A stretch of 64,000 bases of DNA from Candidatus Desulfobacillus denitrificans (GCA_017347485.1 AP021857.1:1965390-2029389), one strand, 5' to 3'. Positions 1 through 10,897 are shown, counted from the stretch's first letter. Made by a program: numbers and translations. The notes: generated by a model from the letters alone, not told the origin.

Positions 1-1033
1 TCACGCGGCCGGCGTAGAAAGCCATCGTCAGGCTCTTGCCCGAACCCTGCGTGTGCCACACCACCCCGACGCGCCGGTCGCCGGGATCGCCGCCGGGTTT
101 GCGCCCTGTCTCGTAGCGTCCGGGCGTTTGCGCGGCCTTGTGGGCATTCGCCGCCCGCAGCGTCTCTTCCACCGCCACGTTCACCGCGTGGAACTGATGG
201 TAGCCCGCCATCTTCTTGATGAGCTTGCCGCCGCTTTCATCGGAGGATGCGCCCTCGAACACGATGAAGTGCCGCAGCAGGTCGAGGAAGCGGCGCTGCT
301 CGAACACCCCTTCCAGCACCACCTGCAACTCGGCCAGCTTCGCCCCTGCATCCTCGCGCCCGCTGATCGTACGCCAGGGCTTGAACCACTCCTTGCCCGC
401 GCCGAGCGCGCCGATGCGCGCCTGCACGCCGTCGGAGACGATCAGCGCCACGTTGGTGGCAAAGAGCGCGGGAATCTGCGCCTGGTAGGTCTGGAGCTGC
501 TGGTGTGCGCTCCAGACGGTGGCGTTCTCATCGGCCGGGTTCTTGAGCTCGATCACCGCCAGCGGCAGCCCGTTGACGAACAGCAGCACGTCCGGCCGCC
601 GCGTGTGCTGCCCTTCGGCCACGGTGAACTGGTTGACCGCGAGCCAGTCGTTGTTGCCGGGCGCGTCGAAGTCGATTACCCGCGCCTGTGCGCCGGCGAT
701 GGAACCATCCGCCCGGCGATACTCCACCGTCACGCCATCCACCAGCATCCGATGCACCGCGCGGTTGCGCTCCAGCAGCGACGGCGCATCGCTGCGCGTC
801 AGCTTGCGGAAGGCGTCTTCCAGCGCCTCGGCAGGCAGGGCGGGATTGAGCGTCACCAGGGCATTCCTTACGCGCCGCTCCAGCACCACGTCGCGGTAGT
901 CCGGGTCGCTGCGCTCGGCATCGGGCATGCCGGCTGCAATCTCGGGGCCGTGCAGGACGGCGTAGCCGAGCGCCTCCAGCCAGGCGAGCGCGGCTTCTTC
1001 GACGACGGTCTCGGTGAATGAGGAAGAGGGCAT
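1..1033 (-). CDS. hsdR: Type I restriction endonuclease R subunit, N-terminal part (gene continues beyond base 1)
   Basis: This is the motor and nuclease subunit of a type I restriction-modification complex. It cleaves and translocates DNA in an ATP-dependent way after HsdS and HsdM find unmodified sites. About 344 residues are visible. The N-terminal nuclease domain carries the sequence AVIELKNP, whose E-x-K is the catalytic part of the PD-(D/E)xK fold, at about residues 145-155. The visible part ends just after the Walker A motif HTQGSGKS that opens the first helicase domain. The start is the ATG at 1033 ([13 protein letters not shown]). The subunit belongs with hsdM and hsdS at 5,925-8,847 but is separated from them by about 4.9 kb of other defence genes. 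A diverged second copy of its 5' end lies at 2,994-3,206. The 239 bases upstream to 1,272 are AT-richer and hold no gene I can support; they may contain its promoter. Confidence 0.93.
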   Translation of the reverse strand, partial: MPSSSFTETVVEEAALAWLEALGYAVLHGPEIAAGMPDAERSDPDYRDVVLERRVRNALVTLNPALPAEALEDAFRKLTRSDAPSLLERNRAVHRMLVDGVTVEYRRADGSIAGAQARVIDFDAPGNNDWLAVNQFTVAEGQHTRRPDVLLFVNGLPLAVIELKNPADENATVWSAHQQLQTYQAQIPALFATNVALIVSDGVQARIGALGAGKEWFKPWRTISGREDAGAKLAELQVVLEGVFEQRRFLDLLRHFIVFEGASSDESGGKLIKKMAGYHQFHAVNVAVEETLRAANAHKAAQTPGRYETGRKPGGDPGDRRVGVVWHTQGSGKSLTMAFYAGRV

Positions 1034-1272
1034 GGGCAATCGCTTAAATAAGCAACCTCATGATTTACCGCTGTTTTTTATTAATCACCCCAATGCAGGA
1101 AAGCTGGCTCTAAATAAGATCAGGCCCAAAACGGCAAGTAGCGGGCGTACTTTCCCTTATGCATCTCGCCGTACAGTCGTGGGCCGTAAACACAACACCT
1201 TACAGTGCGTGGTGCCCGGCCCTCAAACCCAGTGCTCGGCGAGTATCCCGCGAAGAAGGAAGGATCTTGCAG

Positions 1273-2391
1273 TTATGCGGGCTCGGCCAGCGATTCGCTG
1301 AAGCGCAATCGCATCCAGCCAAGCAGAACCAGGTTGCGAATTGTGCTGGCAACAGCTCGCTCTTTTTCTGCAGTACGCCAGGATTTCTTCCATTCGAGGA
1401 TGTAATCGTAGAGCTGTTGTTCCGCCACCTCTTCGTTCGGATGCGCCTGCTTCAACTGGCGACTCGCAAACAGCACTGTCATCACTTCTTCGGCTTGTTC
1501 CGTGCTCTTTATACGGCTGAAGAGATCAACGGCCTTAGCGATCTTTCGCTCATGGCGCTGGAGTTCCTGGCGAAATTTGCCCCGATCCTGCTCATATTGG
1601 GGGCCTACGTGTAGCGCTATCATGCGGCCCAGATTCTTCTCCCGTAGCCAATTACGGTTTGCAAATTCATGCAGGGCCAACTTGGCTTCCTCGGCGAATG
1701 GGCCGTAGCTTCCTTTGGCGAAATGAAATCCTGTCGGCACGCCCATTTCCGTGATGACGTAACAAATCTTCTGAAAAATTGTCCGACCGACAGGGTTTGC
1801 ATAAGGCTGCTGCCCCAATTCGCGCAGCACCTCCATCAGAACCACCCACTCGGGATTCAGCTTTTCATGCTTCCGCCCTTTTACTTCCAGGTTCATCTGC
1901 GATGGACCACGAAGGAAATCGAGCTCCAATTCGTGCTTGGGTGTCCCGTAAGGCGCATAGACCTCTACATCGATGGGCAATCCATGGAGTTTCCGGTAGA
2001 TCAGAGGCCCGACCTCGGCCCATTCCAATCCGCCGTTGCCGCAACCCAACGGTGGCAACGCGATTCTGGTGATGCCCCATTCGGCGGCATGGGCGGCCAG
2101 GTAATCCAGGCCGCGCTCGATGTCCTGCAACCGGGATGGCGAACGCCAATGATCCTTGGTCGGGAAATTGACGATCAGTACACCCGATGCATCACGGTAG
2201 AGATAGGGCTCGCCCAGACGTACCGCCTTGTTCTCGCAGCGATTCTCGTAGTCCTTGAACATCTCCGGGAAGCGCTTCTTGAACTCCAGCGCCACGCCCT
2301 TGCCCATAACGCCAACGCAATTCACCGTGTTGACCAAGGCTTGGGCCCGGCTAGCGAAAAGGTCTCCGATCAACGACTTGAACATAGACAT
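1273..2391 (-). CDS. darG: DarG-type antitoxin: macrodomain protein that reverses DNA ADP-ribosylation
   Basis: DarG neutralises DarT by removing ADP-ribose from DNA thymidines with its macrodomain and by binding the toxin with its C-terminal domain (known for the family). The 372-residue protein starts with a macrodomain (about residues 1-155). It shows the ADP-ribose loop VNTVNCVGVMGKGVALEFK (residues 20-38) and the second loop PPLGCGNGGL. The rest (about 170-372) matches the DarG C-terminal region in position and length, and the total length is usual for the family. It lies directly downstream of darT on the same strand with a 12-base gap, the standard toxin-antitoxin arrangement. No separate promoter is evident, so co-transcription is likely. 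The pair sits between an hsdR 5' remnant and the intact hsdR start. Confidence 0.93.
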   Translation of the reverse strand: MSMFKSLIGDLFASRAQALVNTVNCVGVMGKGVALEFKKRFPEMFKDYENRCENKAVRLGEPYLYRDASGVLIVNFPTKDHWRSPSRLQDIERGLDYLAAHAAEWGITRIALPPLGCGNGGLEWAEVGPLIYRKLHGLPIDVEVYAPYGTPKHELELDFLRGPSQMNLEVKGRKHEKLNPEWVVLMEVLRELGQQPYANPVGRTIFQKICYVITEMGVPTGFHFAKGSYGPFAEEAKLALHEFANRNWLREKNLGRMIALHVGPQYEQDRGKFRQELQRHERKIAKAVDLFSRIKSTEQAEEVMTVLFASRQLKQAHPNEEVAEQQLYDYILEWKKSWRTAEKERAVASTIRNLVLLGWMRLRFSESLAEPA

Positions 2392-2403
2392 AGTGTGCCC
2401 CCG

Positions 2404-2997
2404 TTAGCGAAAGAATAACACCGGGTCGACCGTGACAGGCAGCTTGAAACCAAGACCTCCCAGACGAGTGGCGGCAGCCGCATCAACCACGTAGGCGCCG
2501 TTCAGCAGGCCGGGTTCCACCCGATGGGGAACAAGAACCTCCGCGCACTTGCGCGCCTTGTGCCGCCAATACGCCACCTGATCGTCCGGATGCCGCCAGT
2601 CCATCGCGAAAATGTCGTCGAAGTCCAATAACCTCCATTGCGAGGGGTGGAGAAAGCGAACGTAATCGCTGGCGGCATTCTGATCGGAAATAACGGTTCC
2701 TTCGAGATTCAGCACCTGGATGGAAACGCGAAGTACGCACAGTGAGTCCACCTCGCCCAGACGCTTGAACAGCATGGGGTTACGGGCGTGAAAGTACAGG
2801 TTCGCATACTGGTGCAAGCGCAGCCCGCCCGGCACCTGCTTCTGATCGCGCCGATCCTGCACCGGCTGCATCGCTACCGAGTGATGCGGCAGCCTTGCCG
2901 TCCGTTCATAGGACAGGATGCCGTGCGCCATCACCGAAACGATATTGGCCATTGGCATAATGCAGTGCAATTCAGTGACGCGTGGATCCATATTCAA
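2404..2997 (-). CDS. darT: DarT toxin: NAD-dependent DNA thymidine ADP-ribosyltransferase (DUF4433)
   Basis: DarT attaches ADP-ribose to thymidine in single-stranded DNA, blocking replication. Members act as toxins and anti-phage effectors (family knowledge). The 197-residue protein has the family layout: an NAD-binding start with H11 and the segment ANIVSVMAHGIL, arginines 49-50 in the NAD pocket region, the signature ANLYFHARNPMLF at 65-77, SDQNAAS at 104-110, and the presumed catalytic glutamate E153 in CAEVLVP. All expected motifs are present, so the toxin looks intact. Its ATG overlaps the stop of the preceding hsdR remnant by 4 bases (ATGA), so its translation may be coupled to that remnant. 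darG follows after 12 bases. Confidence 0.93.
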   Translation of the reverse strand: MNMDPRVTELHCIMPMANIVSVMAHGILSYERTARLPHHSVAMQPVQDRRDQKQVPGGLRLHQYANLYFHARNPMLFKRLGEVDSLCVLRVSIQVLNLEGTVISDQNAASDYVRFLHPSQWRLLDFDDIFAMDWRHPDDQVAYWRHKARKCAEVLVPHRVEPGLLNGAYVVDAAAATRLGGLGFKLPVTVDPVLFFR

Positions 2998-3206
2998 GCA
3001 GCCTTCTCGACTTGCCGCTCGACGACTTTTGCTCGCGACTCATTAGCGATAGGGATCTTCGGTACCACGTCGCGGTAGAGCGGTGCGGCACACTCCGCGC
3101 CGCGCTCGTCGGCCGCGACGTCCGGGCCGTGCAGCACCGCATAGCCGAGTGCCTCCAGCCAGGCAAGGGCGGCTTCTTCAGAAATGGGCTCGGTAAATGC
3201 GGTCAC
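2994..3206 (-). pseudogene. Remnant of a second hsdR 5' end
   Basis: The 70-residue frame begins [20 protein letters not shown] and parallels the first residues of the hsdR at 1,033. The two share [19 protein letters not shown] and then YRDVV, with differences between. After YRDVV the frame leaves the HsdR sequence (PKIPIANESRAKVVERQ) and stops at the darT start. The upstream DNA is also alike in both places (an AT-rich stretch with CTAAATAA just before the start). This is therefore a truncated, diverged duplicate of the hsdR start, probably left by recombination when the cassettes entered. It may now serve only as a translated leader for darT. Confidence 0.75.
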
Positions 3207-3234
3207 GGATTTGCGCCTAAATAAACATCTTCTT

Positions 3235-3429
3235 TTATTTCATGCAGTTACGCAGCAGGCTCGCGCCAATCCGGGTTGGCGCGCAAATAAGAGCCGAATT
3301 GGAGTGATCCAAGCACTCAATCTGGATCTCTTCCGGCCACGCCTGATCCTTTTCGACGGTGAATTTCTTGAATTCCAGCGTTACAGATTCGCCGGAGGCC
3401 GCCCTGGATGCGATTTGCTCGGGCGTCAT
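3235..3429 (-). pseudogene. Fragment resembling the start of an AlbA_2/ATP-binding (COG2865-like) protein
   Basis: The 64-residue frame starts [20 protein letters not shown], which is the typical opening of AlbA_2-domain proteins (IAAGESETLEFK). The DNA-binding and ATPase-like parts that should follow are missing. The ATG overlaps the stop of the DUF1828/1829 gene by 4 bases, so it was probably the third gene of that cassette. A frame near its end would read YLRANPDWREPAA, suggesting a deletion or frameshift that joined the ends of a longer gene. No function is assigned. Confidence 0.45.
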
Positions 3430-4199
3430 GCCGCCAGCGCTTCCCTAGCCTGTTCGCGCTGTGACCACAGCACGGGCTCCAAGTCATAGTTCTTCAATGC
3501 GTCGATCACGGAATGCGACACGGTCGTCGTGCTGTCGTTGAGGAAGGCATGGAGGCGCGACTCAGGCGGCCGCGTTTCGCGGGTATCCAACCACTTGAAC
3601 ACCAGCGCCTCGGCGGTGTCCTTCTTCGGATTGCTGACCGCCTGGACGATTCGCTCGGGCTGCTTGCGCGACTTCGGAATGACGAAATCGAACATGTGGT
3701 CGTAGCCGCTCTTGCCCGTAATCTTGATCTTGGGCGTGTAGCGAATATCGGCCAGATCCATCCACTGCATCACGTCTTCGTAGAACAGACTGGCAACATA
3801 GGGGGAAGCCAAATAGAACAGGTCGTTTACAGCCAGCATGGCCTGAATCAGGTTGTGCTTCTTGATCGAGAAGCTCTCAGGCGTGGCATGGAGCAACAAC
3901 TGATCGCCATCCACTTGCACACCGAACCCGGCAAGCGTGGTCTTGAGGAGTTCCTGCCGCTTCGGGCTGTCCAGCGGGCAGCCCGAACTGATCAGATCAT
4001 TGATGATATAGCCGTCATCCGTGAGCAGATAGCCGTTGCCGTCCTTGCGGATATAGAACTGGAGGTGATCGTTGTGCCGGTCCAAATGCGGCGTTGTGAC
4101 CTCCACCCAGTCGGCGCCGGCCTGCTTGAGCACGGTCTTGTCCTTGAGCCACCGTGTGTAGTCGTCGAGCAGCTTCTGGATGTCCTCGATCATGATCAT
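3426..4199 (-). CDS. DUF1828/DUF1829 domain protein, probable component of a defence or toxin-antitoxin module
   Basis: This is a 257-residue protein. Residues about 1-100 match the DUF1828 pattern ([51 protein letters not shown]). Residues about 110-250 match DUF1829 ([35 protein letters not shown]). The biochemical function is not known to me. The chosen start is the ATG at 4199 (MIMIEDIQ), which overlaps the stop of the upstream gene as ATGA; an in-frame start farther upstream would run deep into that gene. The strict 4-base overlap with the DUF6978 gene says the two are co-translated and probably act together. Their place between hsdS and hsdR suggests a defence role, which is inference. 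Confidence 0.8.
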   Translation of the reverse strand: MIMIEDIQKLLDDYTRWLKDKTVLKQAGADWVEVTTPHLDRHNDHLQFYIRKDGNGYLLTDDGYIINDLISSGCPLDSPKRQELLKTTLAGFGVQVDGDQLLLHATPESFSIKKHNLIQAMLAVNDLFYLASPYVASLFYEDVMQWMDLADIRYTPKIKITGKSGYDHMFDFVIPKSRKQPERIVQAVSNPKKDTAEALVFKWLDTRETRPPESRLHAFLNDSTTTVSHSVIDALKNYDLEPVLWSQREQAREALAA

Positions 4200-4639
4200 A
4201 TGAACAGCTCCCGCTCGATGGGCGGCTTGGTGACGACCTTGCAGAAATCCATGAACATCGCCAGCAGTTGCCATGGATCATCGACACCGACGAATGCCTC
4301 GGGCAAGATCATCGCCCATTTGTCGCCGTAGCCTTCCCGATACAGATGCAAATGCGGGCAGGCGATTTCCTCGCCATCGGGATTTCGATGTGATGGACCA
4401 CCCAGATCAAGCCGCGCCAGGATTACCGCTTTGCGCGCCCGGCTCTGGAAGGTATTTTTCTCCAGCACGATGCGGCCACGGGTGATGTCCAGGCTGAACT
4501 CCTCGCGCCGATCCGCCGAGTACAGAGGAATGCGAATTGCACCACCAAGACCGGGGAAGAAAAACCTCTCCTCGCCCTGGTAGTGCTTTTCGAGCGCCAG
4601 CAAAGTGTCGGCTTCGTGTTGCGTAAGGATCAAGCTCAT
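4196..4639 (-). CDS. DUF6978 family protein, partner of the DUF1828/1829 protein
   Basis: The 147-residue protein has no signal peptide or membrane segment. It carries the conserved-looking stretches [38 protein letters not shown], and [20 protein letters not shown], which I associate with DUF6978. The cluster of His and Cys residues in the last stretch could be catalytic or metal-binding, but no activity is known to me. Start ATG 4639 overlaps the stop of the broken DUF3800 frame (ATGA), and its own stop overlaps the next start. It is thus the middle of a co-translated chain in the hsd defence cargo. A two-gene toxin-antitoxin or anti-phage module with its neighbour is a reasonable inference. 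Confidence 0.7.
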   Translation of the reverse strand: MSLILTQHEADTLLALEKHYQGEERFFFPGLGGAIRIPLYSADRREEFSLDITRGRIVLEKNTFQSRARKAVILARLDLGGPSHRNPDGEEIACPHLHLYREGYGDKWAMILPEAFVGVDDPWQLLAMFMDFCKVVTKPPIERELFI

Positions 4640-4905
4640 ACTTGCGTCTCAAATGAACTGAACAATATCGGGTTGCCGATATTCATCCATAATGCCTCAA
4701 GATAAAGTTCATGGACTGGGGATACCCGGTCGGCAACTGGACTCGGTGGATGCGTCGGGGCCTTTTGCTTTTCAGGGGTAGCATTTAAGCCCCCAGCCCG
4801 TCCGCTTGCCGCCTGCATTCGTGTAGAACTTGTTCGATGCTGTTCAGCACATGAACAGCCGCTCTCGTCGACGAATACCAGATAGTCCGAAAAGCCTTTT
4901 GTCAT
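4636..4905 (-). pseudogene. Broken DUF3800 gene (N-terminal fragment)
   Basis: The 89-residue frame opens MTKGFSDYLVFVDESG, the diagnostic start of DUF3800 proteins, whose DxDES-like residues belong to an RNase H-like fold. After VDESG the usual continuation is lost. The frame runs through a low-complexity stretch into a tail (HELYLEALWMNIGNPILF) of different character. An internal deletion or frameshift is likely, so I treat it as non-functional. Its stop overlaps the DUF6978 start, so it may still be translated as a leader. Confidence 0.6.
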
Positions 4906-4938
4906 AGAGCTGCGCCTGGTTTTGCTGGTGCAGTAAGG

Positions 4939-5925
4939 CTATTTGTATTTCCCCGCATTGTCATGGCAATGTTGCCTCACCTGATCAATCCATGGCTCGT
5001 ACCAATACCAAGAGCTCTCGACCTGAACCCCAAGTCCCTTGGCTGGATTCTTGGCATCCATACCCTTCCACAAGTCGGTGTGCGATGTCATTGTGAAGCG
5101 TTTGAACCCCTCACCCTTCATCTTCTTGACGATGCCACCCGGCAGGTACTTGGGGCGCTCGGTCTCCTTGATAACGGCGTATGCCTTGTTGACGTCCTGC
5201 GCGAGCGGGGAATCGGCCTTTACGAATTCAATCACTTGATCCGCTTGACCCTTGCGGTTCGCGGTCTTGGCTACAAACAGAACGCGATAGGCGAACTTCG
5301 GGCTGTTGAATTCCTCCTCGCTAAGAGCGCCCTCGAAGTCCTGAATGTACGCCGCCAGGTGTGCAGGCATCTTGTCCACGGAAGGAAGTGCTGCGAGTTG
5401 GTCCTTGCTGATCGAGGAGAACTGCAAACTGAAGGCCAAATGCTTGTCGATACCATGCTGCACGCCAAACAGTTTCTTCACATATTCGTTGTAGTTGAGA
5501 CAACACGCCTGGAACTTCGCACTGAGCGCACCGTCGAGTCGCGACGTCATCTGGTGCTCGATTTCATGCCGGATACCGATCAGGAACCGCAAATTATTAG
5601 CCGCATCCTTGTCGATCGGCGAGTTTGCATCGTTGATGCACCGCTCCAACTCCCAATGCTTGTGGGCGCCTGAACTTGTCTTGCCAAAGACGCGGCGGTT
5701 CCCTTTCTGCTCGAAATATCGGTATTCAGTGCCCTGCTTACGATAGTAGGCATGAAAAAGATATGTCCAAGCAATATTCATCAGCACGATGAATATCTCG
5801 GACCGAAACGTAATCAGCGGGCTGTTGAAAATCTGCACAGCAGCCAGTGCGGCTTCTCTCGACTTCGTGAGCAGTTCCGACGCGACGGAGGATGCCCGCC
5901 TGATTCGCTTCTTTTTCATTGCCAT
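4939..5925 (-). CDS. DUF3644 (HEPN-clan) protein, putative RNase effector
   Basis: This 328-residue soluble protein matches DUF3644. The opening has SREAALAAVQIFNSPLITFR and AWTYLFHAYY, then the segment FLIGIRHEIEH at about 114-124. R119 and H124 form the R-x4-H motif used as the catalytic site of HEPN ribonucleases, and it is intact. HEPN proteins often act as toxins or abortive-infection effectors; that role here is inferred from family and location. The start ATG lies against the hsdS stop (TAATG), so it is translated in the hsdMS operon. Base composition is clearly lower in G+C than the core genes, which fits acquisition by transfer. Confidence 0.8.
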   Translation of the reverse strand: MAMKKKRIRRASSVASELLTKSREAALAAVQIFNSPLITFRSEIFIVLMNIAWTYLFHAYYRKQGTEYRYFEQKGNRRVFGKTSSGAHKHWELERCINDANSPIDKDAANNLRFLIGIRHEIEHQMTSRLDGALSAKFQACCLNYNEYVKKLFGVQHGIDKHLAFSLQFSSISKDQLAALPSVDKMPAHLAAYIQDFEGALSEEEFNSPKFAYRVLFVAKTANRKGQADQVIEFVKADSPLAQDVNKAYAVIKETERPKYLPGGIVKKMKGEGFKRFTMTSHTDLWKGMDAKNPAKGLGVQVESSWYWYEPWIDQVRQHCHDNAGKYK

Positions 5926-7194
5926 TACGTTGCTTCCACCATCCGAATGGCCGTGTCGCCCAAGCGAATCTCACCGGAGATGAGCTTGGGCAGCAGCGTG
6001 TCGCGCAGGGCAGCGAGGGTGCGGGACACATGGATGGACGCGATGATGTGGTCAACGACGGGACGGATTTGGGAGGTGAATGCCTTCGCGACGTTTTGCG
6101 GAGGAATCACCGCCGCATAGCGCGCCATCTCACTCCAACTCGTCCGTGGCATCTTTGTGCCGGTCGAACCCGCAGTCGTGTGTTCGACGAAGGCATCGCT
6201 TGAGACGTGGCCAAGGACGAAGCCGAACCACTCCTGCGTGCGCGGCTGCACCACAACAATGTCAGTCGAACAGACGCCATCCAGCGGAGCGACGCCGACC
6301 TTGTGAAAATAGGGGCGCAGCTTTCCGAACAGGATCTCGCCTTTCTTAAACTCGAACTTGTTACTTTCCAGCCCTTCGGCAGTGCCCCACTCCGACAGCG
6401 CAATGCAGCGCCTCGGCATGTGCTCAAGCGCGATATAGGGTCTGGTCGATTCAATCGCATTGGGTTGAACGCCACGACGCGGATGCTCCGCGACATCACC
6501 TAAAGCGCCAATTCGCCACCCCTTCGGAATCTCTCCCAGTTCTGAATCCTCGAAGGCATCCGGGAAGAGGTCGGCGAGGGGCTTGGGCAGGCCGGGGTCG
6601 CGGCCATCGGCTTTGGCGCGGACGGGGTCGAAGTCCACGAACCACGACTTGAAGAGCGCCCGGGCCATTGCTTCCAGCGTTTCGTTCGTGCGGCGGTTCA
6701 GTTCGATCTTGTCTTCTATTTCATCCAAGAAGTCGGCGATCATCACCTGGGCCTTCATCGGCGGGAGGGCGAGTTCCAGTTCAGCTACTTGGTCGAAGGT
6801 AATCTGAGGGAAAGTCCCCGAGCGCGATTCAGCAAGGTGCTGAAGCCACTGCGTTGTGTCTGAACTCGTAAGAAAGTGATAGAGGAAGCGCGGGACAACC
6901 TTCCCAGGCCGAGAACGAATGACCATTAGTTTCGTGGAGACGACGAAGTCATCAGCATCGACATCGACGTATGCCCAACGTCCGTTAGCTGGTCGAATCT
7001 CGCTGAACAAGATGTCGTCGCGTCGAATCGACTTCTTTGCTTGTCCAGGCCATGAACGTACTGCCGAATATGTATTGTGCAACATCTGTCCAAGCAGCAC
7101 GTCGGAAGTATTCAGGAAGATAAGCTGGTCCTTGCCGAACTTGTGGGTATCGGATATTGACTCGGCAAGTTGACCTACGGTGACTATCGGCCAC

Positions 7195-7205
<11 letters not shown>
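5925..7205 (-). CDS. hsdS: Type I restriction-modification specificity subunit
   Basis: HsdS recognises the bipartite target of the type I system and holds the two HsdM subunits. The 426-residue protein has two target-recognition domains: about residues 1-150 and about 220-380. They are separated by a conserved helical spacer ([20 protein letters not shown], then [11 protein letters not shown]) and followed by a second spacer at the C terminus ([13 protein letters not shown]). Length is normal. I chose ATG 7205 (MAGEWP), which overlaps the hsdM end by 11 bases. The TTG six bases upstream is less likely. Target sequence cannot be predicted from this sequence alone. Confidence 0.95.
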
Positions 7206-8847
<1,642 letters not shown>

Positions 8848-8968
8848 TTTTTCTGATTTCCCGGTATCGAATGGACGAGATGGAAACAGCGAGCTGCCCG
8901 CCCCTCCTCTATGACGGACGATTCTAGCACCGGGACATCGCGCCGACCCGCCTTATCCCTTCCCGGGA

Positions 8969-8992
8969 AAAGTCAGTCCCCGTGATACGGCG
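8969..8992 (+). repeat. Bipartite dispersed motif AAAGTCAGTC-N8-ACGGCG, copy 1
   Basis: Both halves exact; spacer CCCGTGAT. It overlaps the stop codon and last codons of the minus-strand MDR oxidoreductase gene. First copy after the defence island, which has none. Confidence 0.9.
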
Positions 8993-9992
8993 GCTTCACC
9001 TCCACCACCACCTTGCCGGTGGCGTGGCCGGCCTCGACATGGGCCAGCGCCTCGCGCACCTGCGCCAGCGGGAACACCTTGTCGATGATGGGCCTGACGC
9101 TGCCTTCCGCGAGCAGGCGGCCGATTTGTTCCAGCTGCTCGCCGCTCGGGTGCATGAACAGGTACTCGTAGCGCACGCCGTTCCGTTTCGCCAGGCGCAG
9201 GGTCTTGCGGTTGAGGAAATCGAGCAGCACGCCGAGGAGGGGATTCAGCCCCCATGCCCGCGCCAGCCGGCCGTCCGGCTTGCCGGCGATGCTCACCAGC
9301 ACGCCGCCGCGCCGGAGCACGGCGAAGGAACGGTGCTGGATGTCGCCGGCCTGGGTGTCGAAGACCAGGTCCTGTCCGCTGACGACGTCCTCGAAGCGCT
9401 GCGACTTGTAGTCGATGACGATGTCGGCGCCGAGGCTGCGCACCAGTTCGGCATTGCGCGCGCCGGCGGTGGTGGCGACCGTCGCGCCAGCGTGGCGGGC
9501 GAGCTGGATGGCGAAGCTGCCCACCCCGCCCGAGCCGGCGTGGATCAGCACCTTCTGCCCCGCTTTCAGGCCGCCGATCTCGAACAGCGCCTGCCAGGCG
9601 GTGAGGCCGGCCAGCGGCACCGCCGCCGCCTCGATGTGGCTGAGATTCGCCGGTTTCAGCGCCGCATCCGCCTCGGCCACCACGGCGAACTCGGCGAAGG
9701 CGCCGATGCGCTTCTTGTCCATGCGCGCGAACACCGCGTCGCCCGGCCGGAAGCGCGTCACGCCGGCGCCGACCGCCTTCACCGTGCCGGACAGGTCGTT
9801 GCCGAGGATGAGCGGGAAGCCGAAGGGGATGATCGGCTTGAGCAAGCCGTCGCGGATCTTGAAGTCGACCGGGTTCACGCTGGCGGCATGCACCTCCACC
9901 AGCAGCTCGCCCGGCCCCGCCTGCGGCTCGGGCAGCTCGCCCAGTTCGACGACGTCGCTGCCGCCGTAGCGGCGGATGAAGGCGGCTTTCAT
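8973..9992 (-). CDS. NADP-dependent MDR-family oxidoreductase (quinone oxidoreductase-like)
   Basis: This is a 339-residue zinc-independent medium-chain dehydrogenase/reductase of the quinone-reductase branch, which reduces quinones or enones with NAD(P)H. The N-terminal GroES-like fold carries GNDLSGTVKAVGAGVTRF and lacks the Cys ligands of zinc enzymes. The Rossmann fold has HAGSGGVGSFAIQLARHAGA at about 171-190. The substrate is unknown. The start ATG 9992 lies 4 bases inside the end of the hydrolase gene, so the two form an operon. Copy 1 of the dispersed bipartite motif spans its stop codon. Convergent neighbour genes are absent on this side; the hsd island starts 125 bases away. Confidence 0.85.
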   Translation of the reverse strand: MKAAFIRRYGGSDVVELGELPEPQAGPGELLVEVHAASVNPVDFKIRDGLLKPIIPFGFPLILGNDLSGTVKAVGAGVTRFRPGDAVFARMDKKRIGAFAEFAVVAEADAALKPANLSHIEAAAVPLAGLTAWQALFEIGGLKAGQKVLIHAGSGGVGSFAIQLARHAGATVATTAGARNAELVRSLGADIVIDYKSQRFEDVVSGQDLVFDTQAGDIQHRSFAVLRRGGVLVSIAGKPDGRLARAWGLNPLLGVLLDFLNRKTLRLAKRNGVRYEYLFMHPSGEQLEQIGRLLAEGSVRPIIDKVFPLAQVREALAHVEAGHATGKVVVEVKPPYHGD

Positions 9993-10846
9993 TTCGCCAG
10001 CAGGAATTCCTTGACGATCGCCACCTGCGCCTCATCCAGGAGCATCGGCGCGTGGCCGACGCCGGGAATCTCGGCGACGGTGGCCTTGGGTCCGCGCATA
10101 CCCATCTCCAGGCAGGTCTCGTGCGAGAGCAGGTCGGATTCGGCGCCGCGCACCACCAGGGTCGGGCAGCGGATGGCGTCGTAGAGCGGCCACAGGCTGA
10201 GATCGTCGCCGCCGATGTCCTTTTGGAAGGGCACGGCGATGCCAGGATCGTAGAGAAATTCATAGCCGCCGTCCGGCTTCTGCCGCGTGACGTGCTCGGT
10301 GAGGTGCTTCCACTGGGCATCGCTGAGCTTGCCGAACGGCGCGCTGACCTGGCGGACGTAGTACTCGGCATCCTGCAGGCTGGCGAACCGCGGCATCGCG
10401 CCGACGTATTCGCCGATGCGCCTGATGGCCACCGCGCTGATCAGCGGGCCGACGTCGTTGAGCACCAGGCGCGTGATGGGGCTGTCTTCCTGCGCGGCGA
10501 GCGCCATGCCGATCATGCCGCCCATCGAGGTGCCGACCCAGTGCACTTCATCGACGTTCAGGCGCGCGATCAGCGTCACCATGTCGGCGACGTACTGCTG
10601 CAGCTGGTAGTGCTCCTTGACGCGCAGCCAGTTGCTGCGGCCGCGGCCGACGACGTCGGGGCAGACGACGCGGTAGTGGCCGGACAAGGCCCGCGCCAGG
10701 ACGTCGAAGTCGCGCGCGTTGCGCGTCAGGCCATGCACGCAGACCAGCGCGCGCGGGTTGGCCGGATCGCCCCACTCGACGTAGGCCATGCGGTGCAGGC
10801 CGCCGGGGCTGAGGCATTGCACGGTGTGTTGGCGCATCTCTGTCAT
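9989..10846 (-). CDS. Alpha/beta-fold hydrolase
   Basis: The 285-residue cytoplasmic protein has the oxyanion HGLTRNARDF, the nucleophile elbow GTSMGG with S107, an acidic residue in VRGAESDLLS and a catalytic histidine in GVGHAPML near residue 266. The triad is thus complete. The substrate cannot be told; esterase or carbon-carbon hydrolase activities occur in this fold. A strong ribosome-binding site (AAAGGAGA) lies just upstream of ATG 10846. The gene overlaps the downstream oxidoreductase by 4 bases, so the two may work on the same small molecule (inference). Confidence 0.85.
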   Translation of the reverse strand: MTEMRQHTVQCLSPGGLHRMAYVEWGDPANPRALVCVHGLTRNARDFDVLARALSGHYRVVCPDVVGRGRSNWLRVKEHYQLQQYVADMVTLIARLNVDEVHWVGTSMGGMIGMALAAQEDSPITRLVLNDVGPLISAVAIRRIGEYVGAMPRFASLQDAEYYVRQVSAPFGKLSDAQWKHLTEHVTRQKPDGGYEFLYDPGIAVPFQKDIGGDDLSLWPLYDAIRCPTLVVRGAESDLLSHETCLEMGMRGPKATVAEIPGVGHAPMLLDEAQVAIVKEFLLAK

Positions 10847-10897
10847 GAATGTCTCCTTTGACGGGGAGTTTAGCAGAGCGCTTGCCCTCTCCCCCAG

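Noticed and set aside
53..1021. A 322-codon plus-strand open frame at the window start
   Set aside because: The minus strand here encodes hsdR with clear nuclease and Walker A motifs; the plus frame has no family features.
8969..8992. The dispersed motif as the recognition site of the local HsdMS enzyme
   Set aside because: Type I targets are shorter, and restriction sites are not expected to be enriched; the hsd block also looks recently acquired, whereas the motif is spread through core genes.
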